Of a DNA stretch of 49,788 nucleotides, positions 1 to 9,379 are shown piece after piece. The notes beneath the pieces were generated by a model. That model had not been told where the DNA came from, searched no databases, and saw nothing but the letters and a program-made list of their open reading frames with translations. The DNA lies in assembly GCA_028687645.1 (NCBI GenBank), contig JAQTZQ010000010.1:1-49788 (forward strand). Direction: 5' to 3'. A program made the translations under genes and the position numbers. The first letter of the stretch is position 1; the number at the start of each line of letters is the position of its first letter. This DNA is from Rhodocyclaceae bacterium (GTDB lineage: Bacteria; Pseudomonadota; Gammaproteobacteria; Burkholderiales; Rhodocyclaceae).

Positions 1-236
1 TAGTAATTGATTACTATCCTACCACAAGAGGCAACTCAAACAAGAGAAAACCCGACGTACTCGTCAATATCTAGCGTCTGCAATGGGCTTAACGTGCTTT
101 ATTTTCCGTTTTCTGAGACGTCCCCAAGTACACTCAAGGGAGCGTGGTTTTTTCGCCTATGGCGGACAATCAAAAATCGGCTATGTGCAATCTAGGGTTG
201 GAATTCTAGCCTTACGCCAAACGTGATAGTTCTCCG

Positions 237-302
237 TTTTGTGCAAAACATGGTTGAAAGTTCAAGCCGGTTTGATATACTGTTTTGTGCAAAACATGGT
301 TG
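237..302 (+). promoter_or_regulatory. hsdM1 promoter bracketed by two identical operator-like repeats
   Basis: A sigma70-like promoter is visible: TTGAAA (254-259), 16-nt spacer, TATACT (276-281). The 20-bp word TTTTGTGCAAAACATGGTTG occurs twice, at 237-256 and 283-302. The first copy overlaps the -35 element and the second covers the expected start of transcription. Each copy carries the palindromic core TTTTG-TG-CAAAA. Two identical sites flanking a promoter are typical of a repressor or controller protein, but no obvious regulator is adjacent. The second restriction operon has no such repeats upstream. The rest of 1-311 holds no convincing gene. Confidence 0.7.
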
Positions 303-311
303 GAGAACCAC

Positions 312-2342
312 ATGACAGAACAGACAGGCTCGGGCGCATCGCTGGCGGATTTCATCTGGAAAAACGCCGAAGACCTTTGGGGTGATTTCAAGCATACGGA
401 TTTCGGCAAGATCATTCTGCCGTTCACCCTGCTGCGTCGATTGGAATGCGTACTGGAGCCGACCCGTGAAGGTGTTCGCGAAAGCCATGCCGCCTTCAAG
501 GATGCCGGGATCGACATTGACCTGATCCTCCGCCAAGCCACTCGCTACCCGTTCTACAACACGTCCGAATACGCGTTGAGCAATATGGGGAGCACCAAGA
601 CCCGCCAGAATCTCCAAGATTACATCGCACACTTCTCGGACAACGCCCGCATCATCTTCGAGCAGTTCGATTTCTCGAACACCGTCATCCGCTTGGACAA
701 GGCCGGTGTTCTCTTCAAGATTTGCAAGAACTTCGCCGGCATCGATCTCCACCCGGAAGCGGTGCCTGATCGCGTCATGAGCAACATCTACGAGCACCTG
801 ATTCGCCGGTTCGGTGCCGAAGTCAATGAAGGGGCCGAGGACTTCATGACGCCTCGCGACGTGGTGCATCTGGCGACGGCGCTTCTGCTTGATCCGGACG
901 ATGCCCTGTTCGAATCAAACCCCGGCCTGATCCGCACCTTGTATGACCCAACCTGTGGCACGGGCGGCTTTCTGACCGACGCCATGAACCATGTTGCCGA
1001 GTACGGCAATCGCTTCAAGGTGCCGCCTGTTCTTGTTCCTCATGGACAGGAACTTGAACCTGAAACCCATGCCGTCTGCCTCACCAGCATGTTGCTGCGC
1101 ACCCTCGAATCCGATCCGGGGCGAGACCTGTCGAAGAATATCCGACTGGGTAGCACGCTCTCCAACGACCAGTTTGCCAACGAGCGATTCCACTACGGAC
1201 TCTCGAATCCGCCCTTCGGCAAGAAGTGGGAGAAGGACGCGACAGCCGTTAACGCCGAGCATAACGACAAGGGTTACGACGGTCGTTTTGGCCCTGGTCT
1301 GCCGCGCATCAATGATGGCTCGATGCTGTTCCTGATGCACCTGGCCAGCAAGCTGGAGTTGCCTGAGAACGGCGGTGGCCGGGCTGCTATCGTGTTGTCG
1401 GGGTCGCCGTTGTTCAATGGCGGCGCATCGTCAGGAGAATCCGAGATTCGCCGCTGGTTGCTCGAAAACGATCTGGTTGAAGCCATCGTGGCCCTGCCCA
1501 CTGAAATCTTCTTTCGCACCGGCATTGGTACTTACCTCTGGCTGTTGTCCAACAAGAAGGCGGGTCGCAGGGAAAAGCGCGTGCAACTCATCAATGCCAC
1601 CGGCTTCTGGACTTCGATCAAGAATGAAGGCAACAAGCGTCGGATCGTGGATGACGAACAGCGCCGCCAGATTGTCGACATCTATGCTGCCGCCGAGAAC
1701 AACGAAGTCTCGCGGATGATCGATTACCGCACCTTTGGCTATCGCCGGATCAGAGTGTTGCGTCCACTGCGTATGTCTCTGCATATCGAAGAGACTGGCT
1801 TGGACAAGCTCAAGGCAGACAAGGTGTGGCTGAAGCTGTCGCCGGAGCATCAAAGCCTATGGGAAGAGGCTCTGCTGGGACAGATTGGCGCGACGCACCC
1901 ATTTGGATGGGCGGAAACGTTCGCTGCTGATGTTGTGCAATCCTCTCTGGCCGCTGGCAAGGTCGTCAAGGCAGGAAAGACCTTCGGCAAGGCGCTGACC
2001 AATGCTTTTGGCAAGCGTGACCCGGACGGTGAGCCGGTTCTGGATGCTGATGGCGAAATCGTCGCCGATCTTGAACTGACCGATTACGAAAACGTGCCGC
2101 TGACGGAAAACATCCGGGACTACTTGGCCCGTGAAGTCCTGCCGCATCTGCCGGATGCCTACGTCGACGAAACCTTCCGCGACGATAAGGACAAGGAAAT
2201 CGGGCGCGTTGGTTACGAGATCAACTTCAACCGTTTTTTTTACCAGTACATGCCGCCGCGCAAGCTGCATGACATCGATGCTGAACTGAAACAGGTTGAG
2301 TCTGAAATTGCGGCGCTGCTAGCTGAGGTGGCAACGGAATGA
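312..2342 (+). CDS. hsdM: Type I restriction-modification N6-adenine methyltransferase subunit (copy 1)
   Basis: HsdM methylates adenine in the sequence chosen by HsdS and forms M2S and R2M2S complexes. The 676-residue product has an N-terminal HsdM_N-type region, SAM-binding motif DPTCGTGGF at about residues 212-220 and catalytic NPPF at about 299-302, followed by a long C-terminal region that ends in a helical tail. I chose ATG 312 because GGAG at 302-305 precedes it; an in-frame TTG at 285 lies inside the operator repeat. The stop overlaps the next gene by 4 nt, so this is the first gene of an operon running to hsdR. A close paralogue lies at 43963-45984 on the other strand. Confidence 0.97.
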   Translation: MTEQTGSGASLADFIWKNAEDLWGDFKHTDFGKIILPFTLLRRLECVLEPTREGVRESHAAFKDAGIDIDLILRQATRYPFYNTSEYALSNMGSTKTRQNLQDYIAHFSDNARIIFEQFDFSNTVIRLDKAGVLFKICKNFAGIDLHPEAVPDRVMSNIYEHLIRRFGAEVNEGAEDFMTPRDVVHLATALLLDPDDALFESNPGLIRTLYDPTCGTGGFLTDAMNHVAEYGNRFKVPPVLVPHGQELEPETHAVCLTSMLLRTLESDPGRDLSKNIRLGSTLSNDQFANERFHYGLSNPPFGKKWEKDATAVNAEHNDKGYDGRFGPGLPRINDGSMLFLMHLASKLELPENGGGRAAIVLSGSPLFNGGASSGESEIRRWLLENDLVEAIVALPTEIFFRTGIGTYLWLLSNKKAGRREKRVQLINATGFWTSIKNEGNKRRIVDDEQRRQIVDIYAAAENNEVSRMIDYRTFGYRRIRVLRPLRMSLHIEETGLDKLKADKVWLKLSPEHQSLWEEALLGQIGATHPFGWAETFAADVVQSSLAAGKVVKAGKTFGKALTNAFGKRDPDGEPVLDADGEIVADLELTDYENVPLTENIRDYLAREVLPHLPDAYVDETFRDDKDKEIGRVGYEINFNRFFYQYMPPRKLHDIDAELKQVESEIAALLAEVATE

Positions 2343-2878
2343 TCATCACGCCTTGCTGGACCATAGAGGTTGTTGGAGCCGAATTGGACTGGCATACCTT
2401 TGCCCTTCAAACCAAAGACGGTTGTTACCTCTCAGGCAATACCAAACTGGTTGGGCGAGACAAGGCCGTGGCGTTATCTAGCAGGGAGTTGGCGCAAACC
2501 CTATGTGATGCGGTTTTGCCGACTATGCGCCGACGCCATGGCGAAGAAGTGGAATTGCAAATCAAGCCTGGGCACCTGCCACAAAAAGGGGCCGGTTTCG
2601 ATGATGACCTAATCATGGCGCGTATTGCGGAAGGGAATTTTGCTCCGAACAAGCGCCCCTCCGGTTTAGGCTTGTCTCTCGGAAACACCAAACAAGCGCC
2701 CAAGCATTATCTATGCACCATTGGCACCAAAACTTGTTCGGTAATTCTGAAAGGAAACGGGAAACCGAAAACGGGAAAGCCGATCACGTTCCGCCTTTCT
2801 GAGCCTGGTTCAACCTGGCAAAAGGGAATTGTGGGTGAAATATCCACAGAAGGCTCTTTTCCCGTCACATTGATCTGA
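2339..2878 (+). CDS. Hypothetical protein in type I RM cargo slot
   Basis: A 179-residue protein whose ATG overlaps the hsdM stop (ATGA), so it is translationally coupled. I do not recognise a family. It is soluble, with no signal peptide or membrane segment visible; the C-terminal half contains basic, glycine-rich stretches (GNGKPKTGKP). Its location between hsdM and hsdS is shared with three other cargo genes and is occupied by unrelated genes in the second operon. A link to modification or restriction is only inferred from position. Confidence 0.75.
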   Translation: MIITPCWTIEVVGAELDWHTFALQTKDGCYLSGNTKLVGRDKAVALSSRELAQTLCDAVLPTMRRRHGEEVELQIKPGHLPQKGAGFDDDLIMARIAEGNFAPNKRPSGLGLSLGNTKQAPKHYLCTIGTKTCSVILKGNGKPKTGKPITFRLSEPGSTWQKGIVGEISTEGSFPVTLI

Positions 2879-2889
2879 GCCGACAAGCA

Positions 2890-3495
2890 ATGAATATCTA
2901 CGAAATGTACGTTGAGCACTGGAAGCAACCAGGGTTCTGGATTCGCCGGACAACCTGGGGGAATACCATTGCCAAGATCAAGCATGTTGGCGAACTGTCT
3001 GGTCGGCCACCGTATTACGGCAATCCAGAAGTCGTTGCCATAGTCTTTGACCTTCACACGGGGGAGGTTAAGGACGAGCATTTTGTGATCGACACTGCCG
3101 GGACATACAAAACTTGGCGCTGGGTGCATCCACCCAGTTGGAGTTCGGATGCAACCTTTGACCCGAATGCTGGCCGCGTAATTCTCAACGTGCCATTTGC
3201 CGAGAACCGTCGAGCCAGCCGCATCGGTGCCCGGTGGTCGGATTTGCTCGGTGCTTGGTGGATTGCGGAGTTTGATGAGAAGGCGCTTGCCAAGGCAAAA
3301 GACCTTGGCTTCATGGAGCCAGTGGCCCCATTGATTTTCTTCTCCGCACTCTATGAGCAAAGGCAAATAGCCAAGGACGCTGGGGCAAAATGGGAAGGCG
3401 GCAAGAAACAATGGTCATTGCCAGTCACTAATCATGAAGCCATAGCTAAGCTACGAGAGGCTGGGTTTCAGGAAGTGTTGTCGCATGATGACTGA
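2890..3495 (+). CDS. Protein with two DUF5710-like domains
   Basis: The 201-residue product carries two tandem units resembling DUF5710. The first is around residues 96-140 (LNVPFAENRRASRIGARW ... WWIAEFDEKALAKAKDLGF). The second is around 150-195 (FSALYEQRQIAKDAGAKW ... KQWSLPV). DUF5710 is a small domain often found in plasmid and phage DNA-metabolism proteins, where its molecular role is unclear. The N-terminal about 90 residues are rich in Trp and Tyr and I do not recognise them. The gene starts 12 nt after the previous stop and overlaps the next gene by 11 nt. Confidence 0.75.
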   Translation: MNIYEMYVEHWKQPGFWIRRTTWGNTIAKIKHVGELSGRPPYYGNPEVVAIVFDLHTGEVKDEHFVIDTAGTYKTWRWVHPPSWSSDATFDPNAGRVILNVPFAENRRASRIGARWSDLLGAWWIAEFDEKALAKAKDLGFMEPVAPLIFFSALYEQRQIAKDAGAKWEGGKKQWSLPVTNHEAIAKLREAGFQEVLSHDD

Positions 3496-3784
3496 AGCTA
3501 CTGTGCTGGCCACCTTGATTACCCAAAACGGGGAAGTCGATTCGATCTTTTTGCCGGAAGACGATGAAAGCCGTCTGCGCCAACTTCAGGGGGTCGTTGG
3601 CGGCTACATCGAGGCCGTTTCCCTGCCTGGCGAGCGTTGCATGGTCATCAACGAAAACGGCAAAGATGGCCCGCACATGATCAACCACACAGCAACAGCT
3701 ATTGCCCATGAGGCAGAAGCCATCATGTCCAGCGACTACATCGCTGGGGTTGCCGTCATTCTTCCTGCCGAGATGCTGCAATGA
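3485..3784 (+). CDS. DUF3846-like protein
   Basis: A 99-residue protein with the DUF3846 pattern: a short beta-rich N-terminus, LQGVVGGYIEAVSLPGERCMVINENGKDG in the middle (quoted in parts: VGGYIEAV, VINENGK), then an N-rich helix and a late hydrophobic strand (AGVAVILP). DUF3846 proteins are small and common on mobile elements; their function is unknown. Two adjacent ATGs (3485, 3488) are possible starts. The stop overlaps the RhuM gene by 4 nt. Confidence 0.75.
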   Translation: MMTEATVLATLITQNGEVDSIFLPEDDESRLRQLQGVVGGYIEAVSLPGERCMVINENGKDGPHMINHTATAIAHEAEAIMSSDYIAGVAVILPAEMLQ

Positions 3785-4821
3785 CCAAGAAACCTATCCA
3801 GAACAGCATTGTTCGCTCATCGGCTGCGGAATATCTAACCTTTGTCGCCGCCAGCGGCCAAGGGAACGTCGAAGCCATCTATGCCAACGAAAACGTGTGG
3901 CTCACCCAGAAGATGATGGCCTTGCTCTACGACGTGGATGTGAGAACCATCAACTATCACCTGAAAACGGTGTTTGCCGACAGTGAATTGGACGCAAATT
4001 CAGTTATCCAAAATTTTCGGATAACTGCCGCTGACGGCAAGAGCTATGACACCAAGCATTACAACCTAGCGGCCATCATCGCGGTTGGCTACAAGGTCAA
4101 TTCCGAACGCGCCGTGCAGTTCCGGAAATGGGCGACCACCATCGTTGAGTCCTTCACCATCAAGGGTTTTGCGATGGATGATGAGCGCCTGAAGAACGAC
4201 GGTTCGGTGCTTACCAAGCAGTATTTCGAAGAGCAGTTGCAGCGCATTCGGGAAATCCGGCTCTCCGAGCGCAAGTTCTACCAGAAAATCACCGACATCT
4301 ACGCCACAGCGATTGATTACGACGGCAAGGCACAGGCAACCCAGCGTTTCTTCGCCACGGTGCAAAACAAGCTGCATTGGGCCATCCACGGGAAGACAGC
4401 AGCAGAGGTTATCCACAACCGTGCCGATGCTTCCAAAGACCACATGGGTCTGACCTCCTGGAAGGATGCTCCCACTGGCAAGATTCAAAAATTCGATGTG
4501 GCGGTTGCCAAGAACTATCTCTTCGAGAGCGAAATGGCGCAGTTGCAGCGTTTGGTGTCGGCCTACCTGGATGTGGCCGAGGACATGGCGATTCGCCAAA
4601 TTCCGATGACCATGCAGGACTGGGAAACGCGCCTGAATCGTTTCATTGAAGCAACCGACCGGGCCGTGTTGCAGGATGCAGGCAAAGTCTCCATGGAAAT
4701 TGCCAAGGCGCACGCCGAGAGCGAGTTCGAGAAATACCGAGTCATTCAGGATCAGCGGTACGAGTCCGATTTCGACCGTCTGCTGCGGGGTGATGCCGCC
4801 CAGGAAGGAAACGACGAATGA
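3781..4821 (+). CDS. RhuM family protein
   Basis: 346 residues matching the virulence RhuM family (PF13310): a characteristic N-terminal region with VEAIYANENVWLTQKMMALLYDVD, here noted as the NVWLTQ and ALLYDVD segments at about residues 38-55, then the YNLAAIIAVGYKVNS segment at about 100-113 and a long helical C-terminus. RhuM proteins are frequent between hsdM and hsdS in type I loci; the biochemical role is not known. It overlaps hsdS by 4 nt (ATGA). Confidence 0.88.
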   Translation: MTKKPIQNSIVRSSAAEYLTFVAASGQGNVEAIYANENVWLTQKMMALLYDVDVRTINYHLKTVFADSELDANSVIQNFRITAADGKSYDTKHYNLAAIIAVGYKVNSERAVQFRKWATTIVESFTIKGFAMDDERLKNDGSVLTKQYFEEQLQRIREIRLSERKFYQKITDIYATAIDYDGKAQATQRFFATVQNKLHWAIHGKTAAEVIHNRADASKDHMGLTSWKDAPTGKIQKFDVAVAKNYLFESEMAQLQRLVSAYLDVAEDMAIRQIPMTMQDWETRLNRFIEATDRAVLQDAGKVSMEIAKAHAESEFEKYRVIQDQRYESDFDRLLRGDAAQEGNDE

Positions 4822-6134
4822 GCCACTACAAGCCTTACCCGGCCTATCGGGATTCCGGCGTGGAATGGATTGGACAGGTGCCGGAGCATTGGCGCGTTAG
4901 CGCAGTAAAGAGGGAGTTCAATACCCAACTTGGAAAAATGCTTCAGCCAGAGCAAAAGAATCCTTTGGACATTCCCGTTCCTTACCATAAAGCGGTTTCG
5001 GTCCAATGGGAAAGGGTTGCTGATATTCCGCCAGAAATAATGTGGGCATCCCCTGTAGAGCTAGAACAATACCGTGTTCGCAAAGGCGATTTGCTGATTT
5101 GCGAAGGAGGAGATGTCGGTCGTGCTGCCATATTTGAAGGTGAAGATTTCGAGCCGGTAATCATCCAAAATTCCATTCACCGGATTCGTGCCAAAAACGG
5201 CAACGACAACGAGCTACTGCTTCGTGTGATGCAAACCGTAAAACGGTCAGGATGGTTTGATGTCCTTTGCAGCAAGGCCACGATTGTTCATTTCACTTCC
5301 GAAAAGCTGGGTGATTTGGCTTTTCCGGTGGCCCCACTGGATGAGCGCAAAGCAATCATCTCCACAGTTAGGCACGAAACCAACCGCATCGACGCCCTGA
5401 TCACCAAGAAAACCCGCTTCATCGAACTCCTGAAGGAAAAGCGGCACGCCCTCATCGATCATGCCGTCATCAAGGGTTTGAATTCTGATACCCCGCTGCG
5501 GGATTCTGATGTTGAATGGCTAGGTGAAATTCCTGCACATTGGGCAGTGCGGCGCATGGCGAGCATTTTCCGTGAGGCAATTCGTCCGGGTGATCCTGAC
5601 TTGCCTATCCTCTCTATCTCGATTCACGACGGCATCACAGATAACGAGGTAGCCCCTGAAAATCGGGAACGCCGCGTCTCACAGATCGAAGACCGCACCA
5701 AATACAAGCGTGTAGCCCCAAACGATCTGGCCTACAACATGATGCGTGCCTGGCAGGGAGCGTTTGGCGCTGTCACCGTAAATGGTCTGGTCAGCCCTGC
5801 CTACGTGGTTGCCGAGCCGATGATTGAATTCCGCACGGCCTATATCGAAAACCTGTTGCGCACACCGATGGCGATTGAGGAAATGCGCCGCTATTCACGG
5901 GGCATCGCCGATTTCCGGATGCGCCTGTACTGGGATTACTTCCGCGACCTGAAGGTTTGTCTCCCTCCGTTGGAAGAACAGGACAAGATTCTTGAGATGA
6001 TCACCCGCGAAACATCGCGCATTGATCTTCTCACCGAAAAAACCCAGCGCAGCATCGATCTACTGAAGGAACGCCGCGCTGCCTTCATTACCGCCGCCGT
6101 AACCGGCCAAATCGACCTCCGGGAGTCCGCATGA
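4818..6134 (+). CDS. hsdS: Type I restriction specificity subunit (copy 1)
   Basis: HsdS selects the bipartite DNA target through two target-recognition domains (TRDs) separated by conserved helices. The 438-residue product has a conserved start (YRDSGVEWIGQVPEHW), TRD1 at about 28-170, a conserved spacer helix (RIDALITKKTRFIELLKEKR, about 190-210), a second GVEWLGEIP-like entry (DVEWLGEIPAHW), TRD2 at about 245-390 and a closing helix (LLKERRAAFITAAVTGQIDL). Compared with the copy at 40646-41950, these scaffold parts are nearly the same while both TRDs are unrelated, so the two systems should read different sequences. Confidence 0.96.
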   Translation: MSHYKPYPAYRDSGVEWIGQVPEHWRVSAVKREFNTQLGKMLQPEQKNPLDIPVPYHKAVSVQWERVADIPPEIMWASPVELEQYRVRKGDLLICEGGDVGRAAIFEGEDFEPVIIQNSIHRIRAKNGNDNELLLRVMQTVKRSGWFDVLCSKATIVHFTSEKLGDLAFPVAPLDERKAIISTVRHETNRIDALITKKTRFIELLKEKRHALIDHAVIKGLNSDTPLRDSDVEWLGEIPAHWAVRRMASIFREAIRPGDPDLPILSISIHDGITDNEVAPENRERRVSQIEDRTKYKRVAPNDLAYNMMRAWQGAFGAVTVNGLVSPAYVVAEPMIEFRTAYIENLLRTPMAIEEMRRYSRGIADFRMRLYWDYFRDLKVCLPPLEEQDKILEMITRETSRIDLLTEKTQRSIDLLKERRAAFITAAVTGQIDLRESA

Positions 6135-9100
6135 GCGACACCGCACACCAAGAAAAGCACTTCGAGAGCTACATCGTTTCCAAGCTGGAGGCACAGGGCT
6201 GGAAGGTTGGCGAAACCGCCAAATACGACACCGAACGGGCGTTGTATGCCGACGATCTCATTGCCTGGCTGGAAGCCTCCGGCCAAGGCGAGAAATGGGC
6301 CAAACTCAAGAAGGACAACGGCGACCGTGCCCTTGATGTGCTGATGGATCGGCTCGCCAAGGCACTGGAAACGCACGGCACCGTTCAGGTGCTACGTCAG
6401 GGCTTCTCCATTGCCGGGTGCGGGCATATCGATCTCACCGAAGCGGCCCCGGAAGACAAGCGCAACGCCGACGTATTGAAGCGCTACGCCGCCAATATTC
6501 TGCGCGTGGTGCCACAGCTTCAATACCACCCGTCGCGCAAGCTGGCGATTGATCTGGTGCTGTTCATCAACGGCATTCCAGTGGCGACCATCGAACTCAA
6601 GACCGACTTCACCCAGTCGGCAGAAGCAGCCATGGATCAGTACCGCACAGATCGTCTGCCGTTTGACGCAAAGACCAAGCGCCGTGAGCCGCTACTAACT
6701 TTCAAGCGCGGTGCGGTTGTCCATTTCGCCATGTCGGATTCGGAAATCCAGATGGCGACCAAGCTCGATGGCGAGAACACATTCTTCCTGCCATTCAACA
6801 AGGGCAACGATGGCCACGCAGGCAACCCGGAAGGCGAGAAGAAGGAAGATGGCATCCGCGAATACCCGGTAGCCTACTTATGGGAGGCTGTCTGCCAGCC
6901 CGATGCCTGGCTGCGCGTGTTCCACAGTTTCGTCTATGTCGAGAAGAAGGATGTCGTTGACCTGAAGGGCAACTGGTCGAAGAAGGAAACGCTGATCTTC
7001 CCGCGCTTCCACCAGTGGTCTGCGGTCAATGAAATGATCGCCGATGCCAAGAAAAACGGCCCTGGCATGGTCTATCTGGCCGATCACAGCGCAGGCTCCG
7101 GCAAGACCAGCACGATTTCCTGGACAGCCCACGACCTCGTGAAGTTGCGCCGTGACAATGGCGATTCGATCTTCAGCAGCGTCATCATCGTCACTGACCG
7201 CAATGTGCTGGACGGCCAGCTTCAGGATGCCGTCAAACAGATCGACCATCAGTTTGGCGTCATTGCGGCCATCGACAGGCAGAAGTCCTCAAAGTCGAAG
7301 AGTCAGCAATTGGCCGATGCCCTGTTGGCAGAAACGCCCATCATCGTCGTGACCATCCAAACCTTCCCCCATGCGATGGAAGCCATCGTCACGGATAAGA
7401 CCCTCAAGGGGAAGAACTTCGCGGTCATCATCGACGAGGCGCACAATTCCCAGACCGGCACCACGGCGGCGAAGCTCCAGACGGCGCTCGCCATGAGCGG
7501 CCAAGGCAAGATGGCATCGCTGACTGTTGAGGAACTGTTGGAGCAGCTTCAGAAGTCACGAGCACGTCCGGACAACATCAGTTACTTCGCTTTCACCGGC
7601 ACGCCCAAACACTCCACGTTGATGCTCTTTGGCCGTCCTGCCGACCCGACACAGCCGCCGTCCAAGGACAATCTACCCAAAGCCTTTCATCGCTATCCGA
7701 TGCGTCAGGCAATCGAAGAGGGGTTCATCCTGGATGTCCTGAAGGGCTATGTGCCCTACAAGACGGCCTTCAATCTCGCTAAACAGGTTGAGGACAACAA
7801 GCGCGTCAGCGGGAAGGCAGCAAAACGGGCTTTGGCTCAATGGATGTCGCTACACCCAACGAATGTCACGCAGAAGGTGCAGTTCATCATCGAGCACTTC
7901 AGCAAGAATGTAGCGCACCGTCTGGATGGCAAGGCTAAGGCAATGGTCGTTACCAGTTCCCGTGCTGCCGCTATCCGCTACAAGAAGGCATTTGACCGCT
8001 ACATCGCCAAGCATACCGAATATAGCCACATCCATTCGCTGATTGCCTTCTCGGGCAAGATGACCGGCAAGCAGGTGATGCATGGCGACGACGAGCAATT
8101 CAAGGATGATATGTTCATCGTCGATGAGAACGAGGAATATACCGAGGAAAGCATGAACCCGGACGTGAAGGGGCAGGACTTGCGCCTAGCTTTTGATCGA
8201 CCGGAATACCGGGTGATGCTGGTGGCCGATAAATTCCAGACCGGCTTCGACCAGCCCAAGCTAGTAGCTCAGTACGTCGACAAGAAGATCACCAACGATG
8301 TCGAAATTGTTCAGACCTTCTCACGTCTCAACCGGATGGCACCGGGCAAGGATGAAGTCTTCATCATCGACTTCGTGAACGACCCGGAAAACGTTCGTCG
8401 CGCCTTTGCCATGTACGACGACGGGGCGCAGATTGACGACGTGCAAGACCTCAACGTGGTTTATGAAATCAAGGAACAGCTTGATGGCCAGGGCTTGTAC
8501 GAGACATCAGACCTCGAAGCCTTCAAGGAAGCTCGCTTCAAGACCATCCGTGACATCACGCATGCTCAGGAGCCGCAGCACAAGGCGCTCTACACGGCGA
8601 CCGATGGCCCTAAGCGTCTCTTTGAGCAACGCCTGAAAATGCTTCGCGAGGCAATCGCAACTTGGGAGGCGGCATTCGACAAGGCGCACGGCCAAGGTGA
8701 CCAGGCTGGCATGAAGTCGGCTGATCACCACCGGCAGGAGCATGCGGAGCAAATCAAGACGCTGATGGCCTTCAAAGCTGGCCTTGGTCGTTTCTGCCGT
8801 ACCTATGCCTACGTGGCCCAGTTGATCGATTTCGGCGACCCGGAACTGGAGAACTTCGCCGCCTTCGCCAAGCTGCTGCAAAAGCGCCTTTCCGGCGAGA
8901 CGCCCGAGAGCGTTGATTTGAAGGGGCTGGTACTGACCGGCTTTGACATCAAGGGCAAGGACGTTACCCCTGGCGAAGAAGACGATGCGCCCGTCCTCAA
9001 GCCTGTCGGGCCGGGCGGTGGTGGTGGTGCAGGCGATACGCCACGCTTCCTCACCGAAATCATCGACAAGCTCAATCATCTCTTTGGAGAGGCTACACCG

Positions 9101-9379
9101 CTGCGCGATCAAGTGGCATTCGTGAATCAGATTGCGGCCATCGCCCGCGAGAACGATGTCGTGATGGCGCAGGTTGAAAGCAATACGCGGGATCAGGCTA
9201 TGAAGGGCAATTTGCCTGGCGCGGTTCAGCAAGGTGTGGTTCGTGCCCTGACCAGCCACCAGAAGCTCGCCACGCTGGTATTGAAGTCGGATCGGCAGGC
9301 AATGTCGGCGCTGACCGATGTGATTTACGAACTGATCTGCAACCAGCGGAACATCGACCTGGATAGCACAAGTGATTGA
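6131..9379 (+). CDS. hsdR: Type I restriction endonuclease/translocase subunit (copy 1)
   Basis: HsdR uses ATP to translocate DNA and cleaves at a distance. The 1082-residue protein has a PD-(D/E)XK nuclease site (D about 140, E-L-K about 154-156, in IDLVLF and ATIELKT), Walker A SAGSGKTS at about 320-327, DEAH at about 435-438, FAFTGTP motif III and the C-terminal helicase motifs DKFQTGFDQP and QTFSRLNRM. It overlaps hsdS by 4 nt. The product is very similar along its length to the copy at 37401-40649, except the last few residues (DSTSD here, DRSNV there). It overlaps the transposase start by 8 nt. Confidence 0.97.
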   Translation: MSDTAHQEKHFESYIVSKLEAQGWKVGETAKYDTERALYADDLIAWLEASGQGEKWAKLKKDNGDRALDVLMDRLAKALETHGTVQVLRQGFSIAGCGHIDLTEAAPEDKRNADVLKRYAANILRVVPQLQYHPSRKLAIDLVLFINGIPVATIELKTDFTQSAEAAMDQYRTDRLPFDAKTKRREPLLTFKRGAVVHFAMSDSEIQMATKLDGENTFFLPFNKGNDGHAGNPEGEKKEDGIREYPVAYLWEAVCQPDAWLRVFHSFVYVEKKDVVDLKGNWSKKETLIFPRFHQWSAVNEMIADAKKNGPGMVYLADHSAGSGKTSTISWTAHDLVKLRRDNGDSIFSSVIIVTDRNVLDGQLQDAVKQIDHQFGVIAAIDRQKSSKSKSQQLADALLAETPIIVVTIQTFPHAMEAIVTDKTLKGKNFAVIIDEAHNSQTGTTAAKLQTALAMSGQGKMASLTVEELLEQLQKSRARPDNISYFAFTGTPKHSTLMLFGRPADPTQPPSKDNLPKAFHRYPMRQAIEEGFILDVLKGYVPYKTAFNLAKQVEDNKRVSGKAAKRALAQWMSLHPTNVTQKVQFIIEHFSKNVAHRLDGKAKAMVVTSSRAAAIRYKKAFDRYIAKHTEYSHIHSLIAFSGKMTGKQVMHGDDEQFKDDMFIVDENEEYTEESMNPDVKGQDLRLAFDRPEYRVMLVADKFQTGFDQPKLVAQYVDKKITNDVEIVQTFSRLNRMAPGKDEVFIIDFVNDPENVRRAFAMYDDGAQIDDVQDLNVVYEIKEQLDGQGLYETSDLEAFKEARFKTIRDITHAQEPQHKALYTATDGPKRLFEQRLKMLREAIATWEAAFDKAHGQGDQAGMKSADHHRQEHAEQIKTLMAFKAGLGRFCRTYAYVAQLIDFGDPELENFAAFAKLLQKRLSGETPESVDLKGLVLTGFDIKGKDVTPGEEDDAPVLKPVGPGGGGGAGDTPRFLTEIIDKLNHLFGEATPLRDQVAFVNQIAAIARENDVVMAQVESNTRDQAMKGNLPGAVQQGVVRALTSHQKLATLVLKSDRQAMSALTDVIYELICNQRNIDLDSTSD

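Noticed and set aside
7-195. Open frame of 62 codons at the left edge
   Set aside because: No SD, no protein-like pattern, and it lies in A/T-rich DNA before the hsdM promoter.
285-311. Upstream TTG start for hsdM1
   Set aside because: It lies inside the operator repeat at the predicted transcript start; ATG 312 has GGAG and matches the start of the paralogue.
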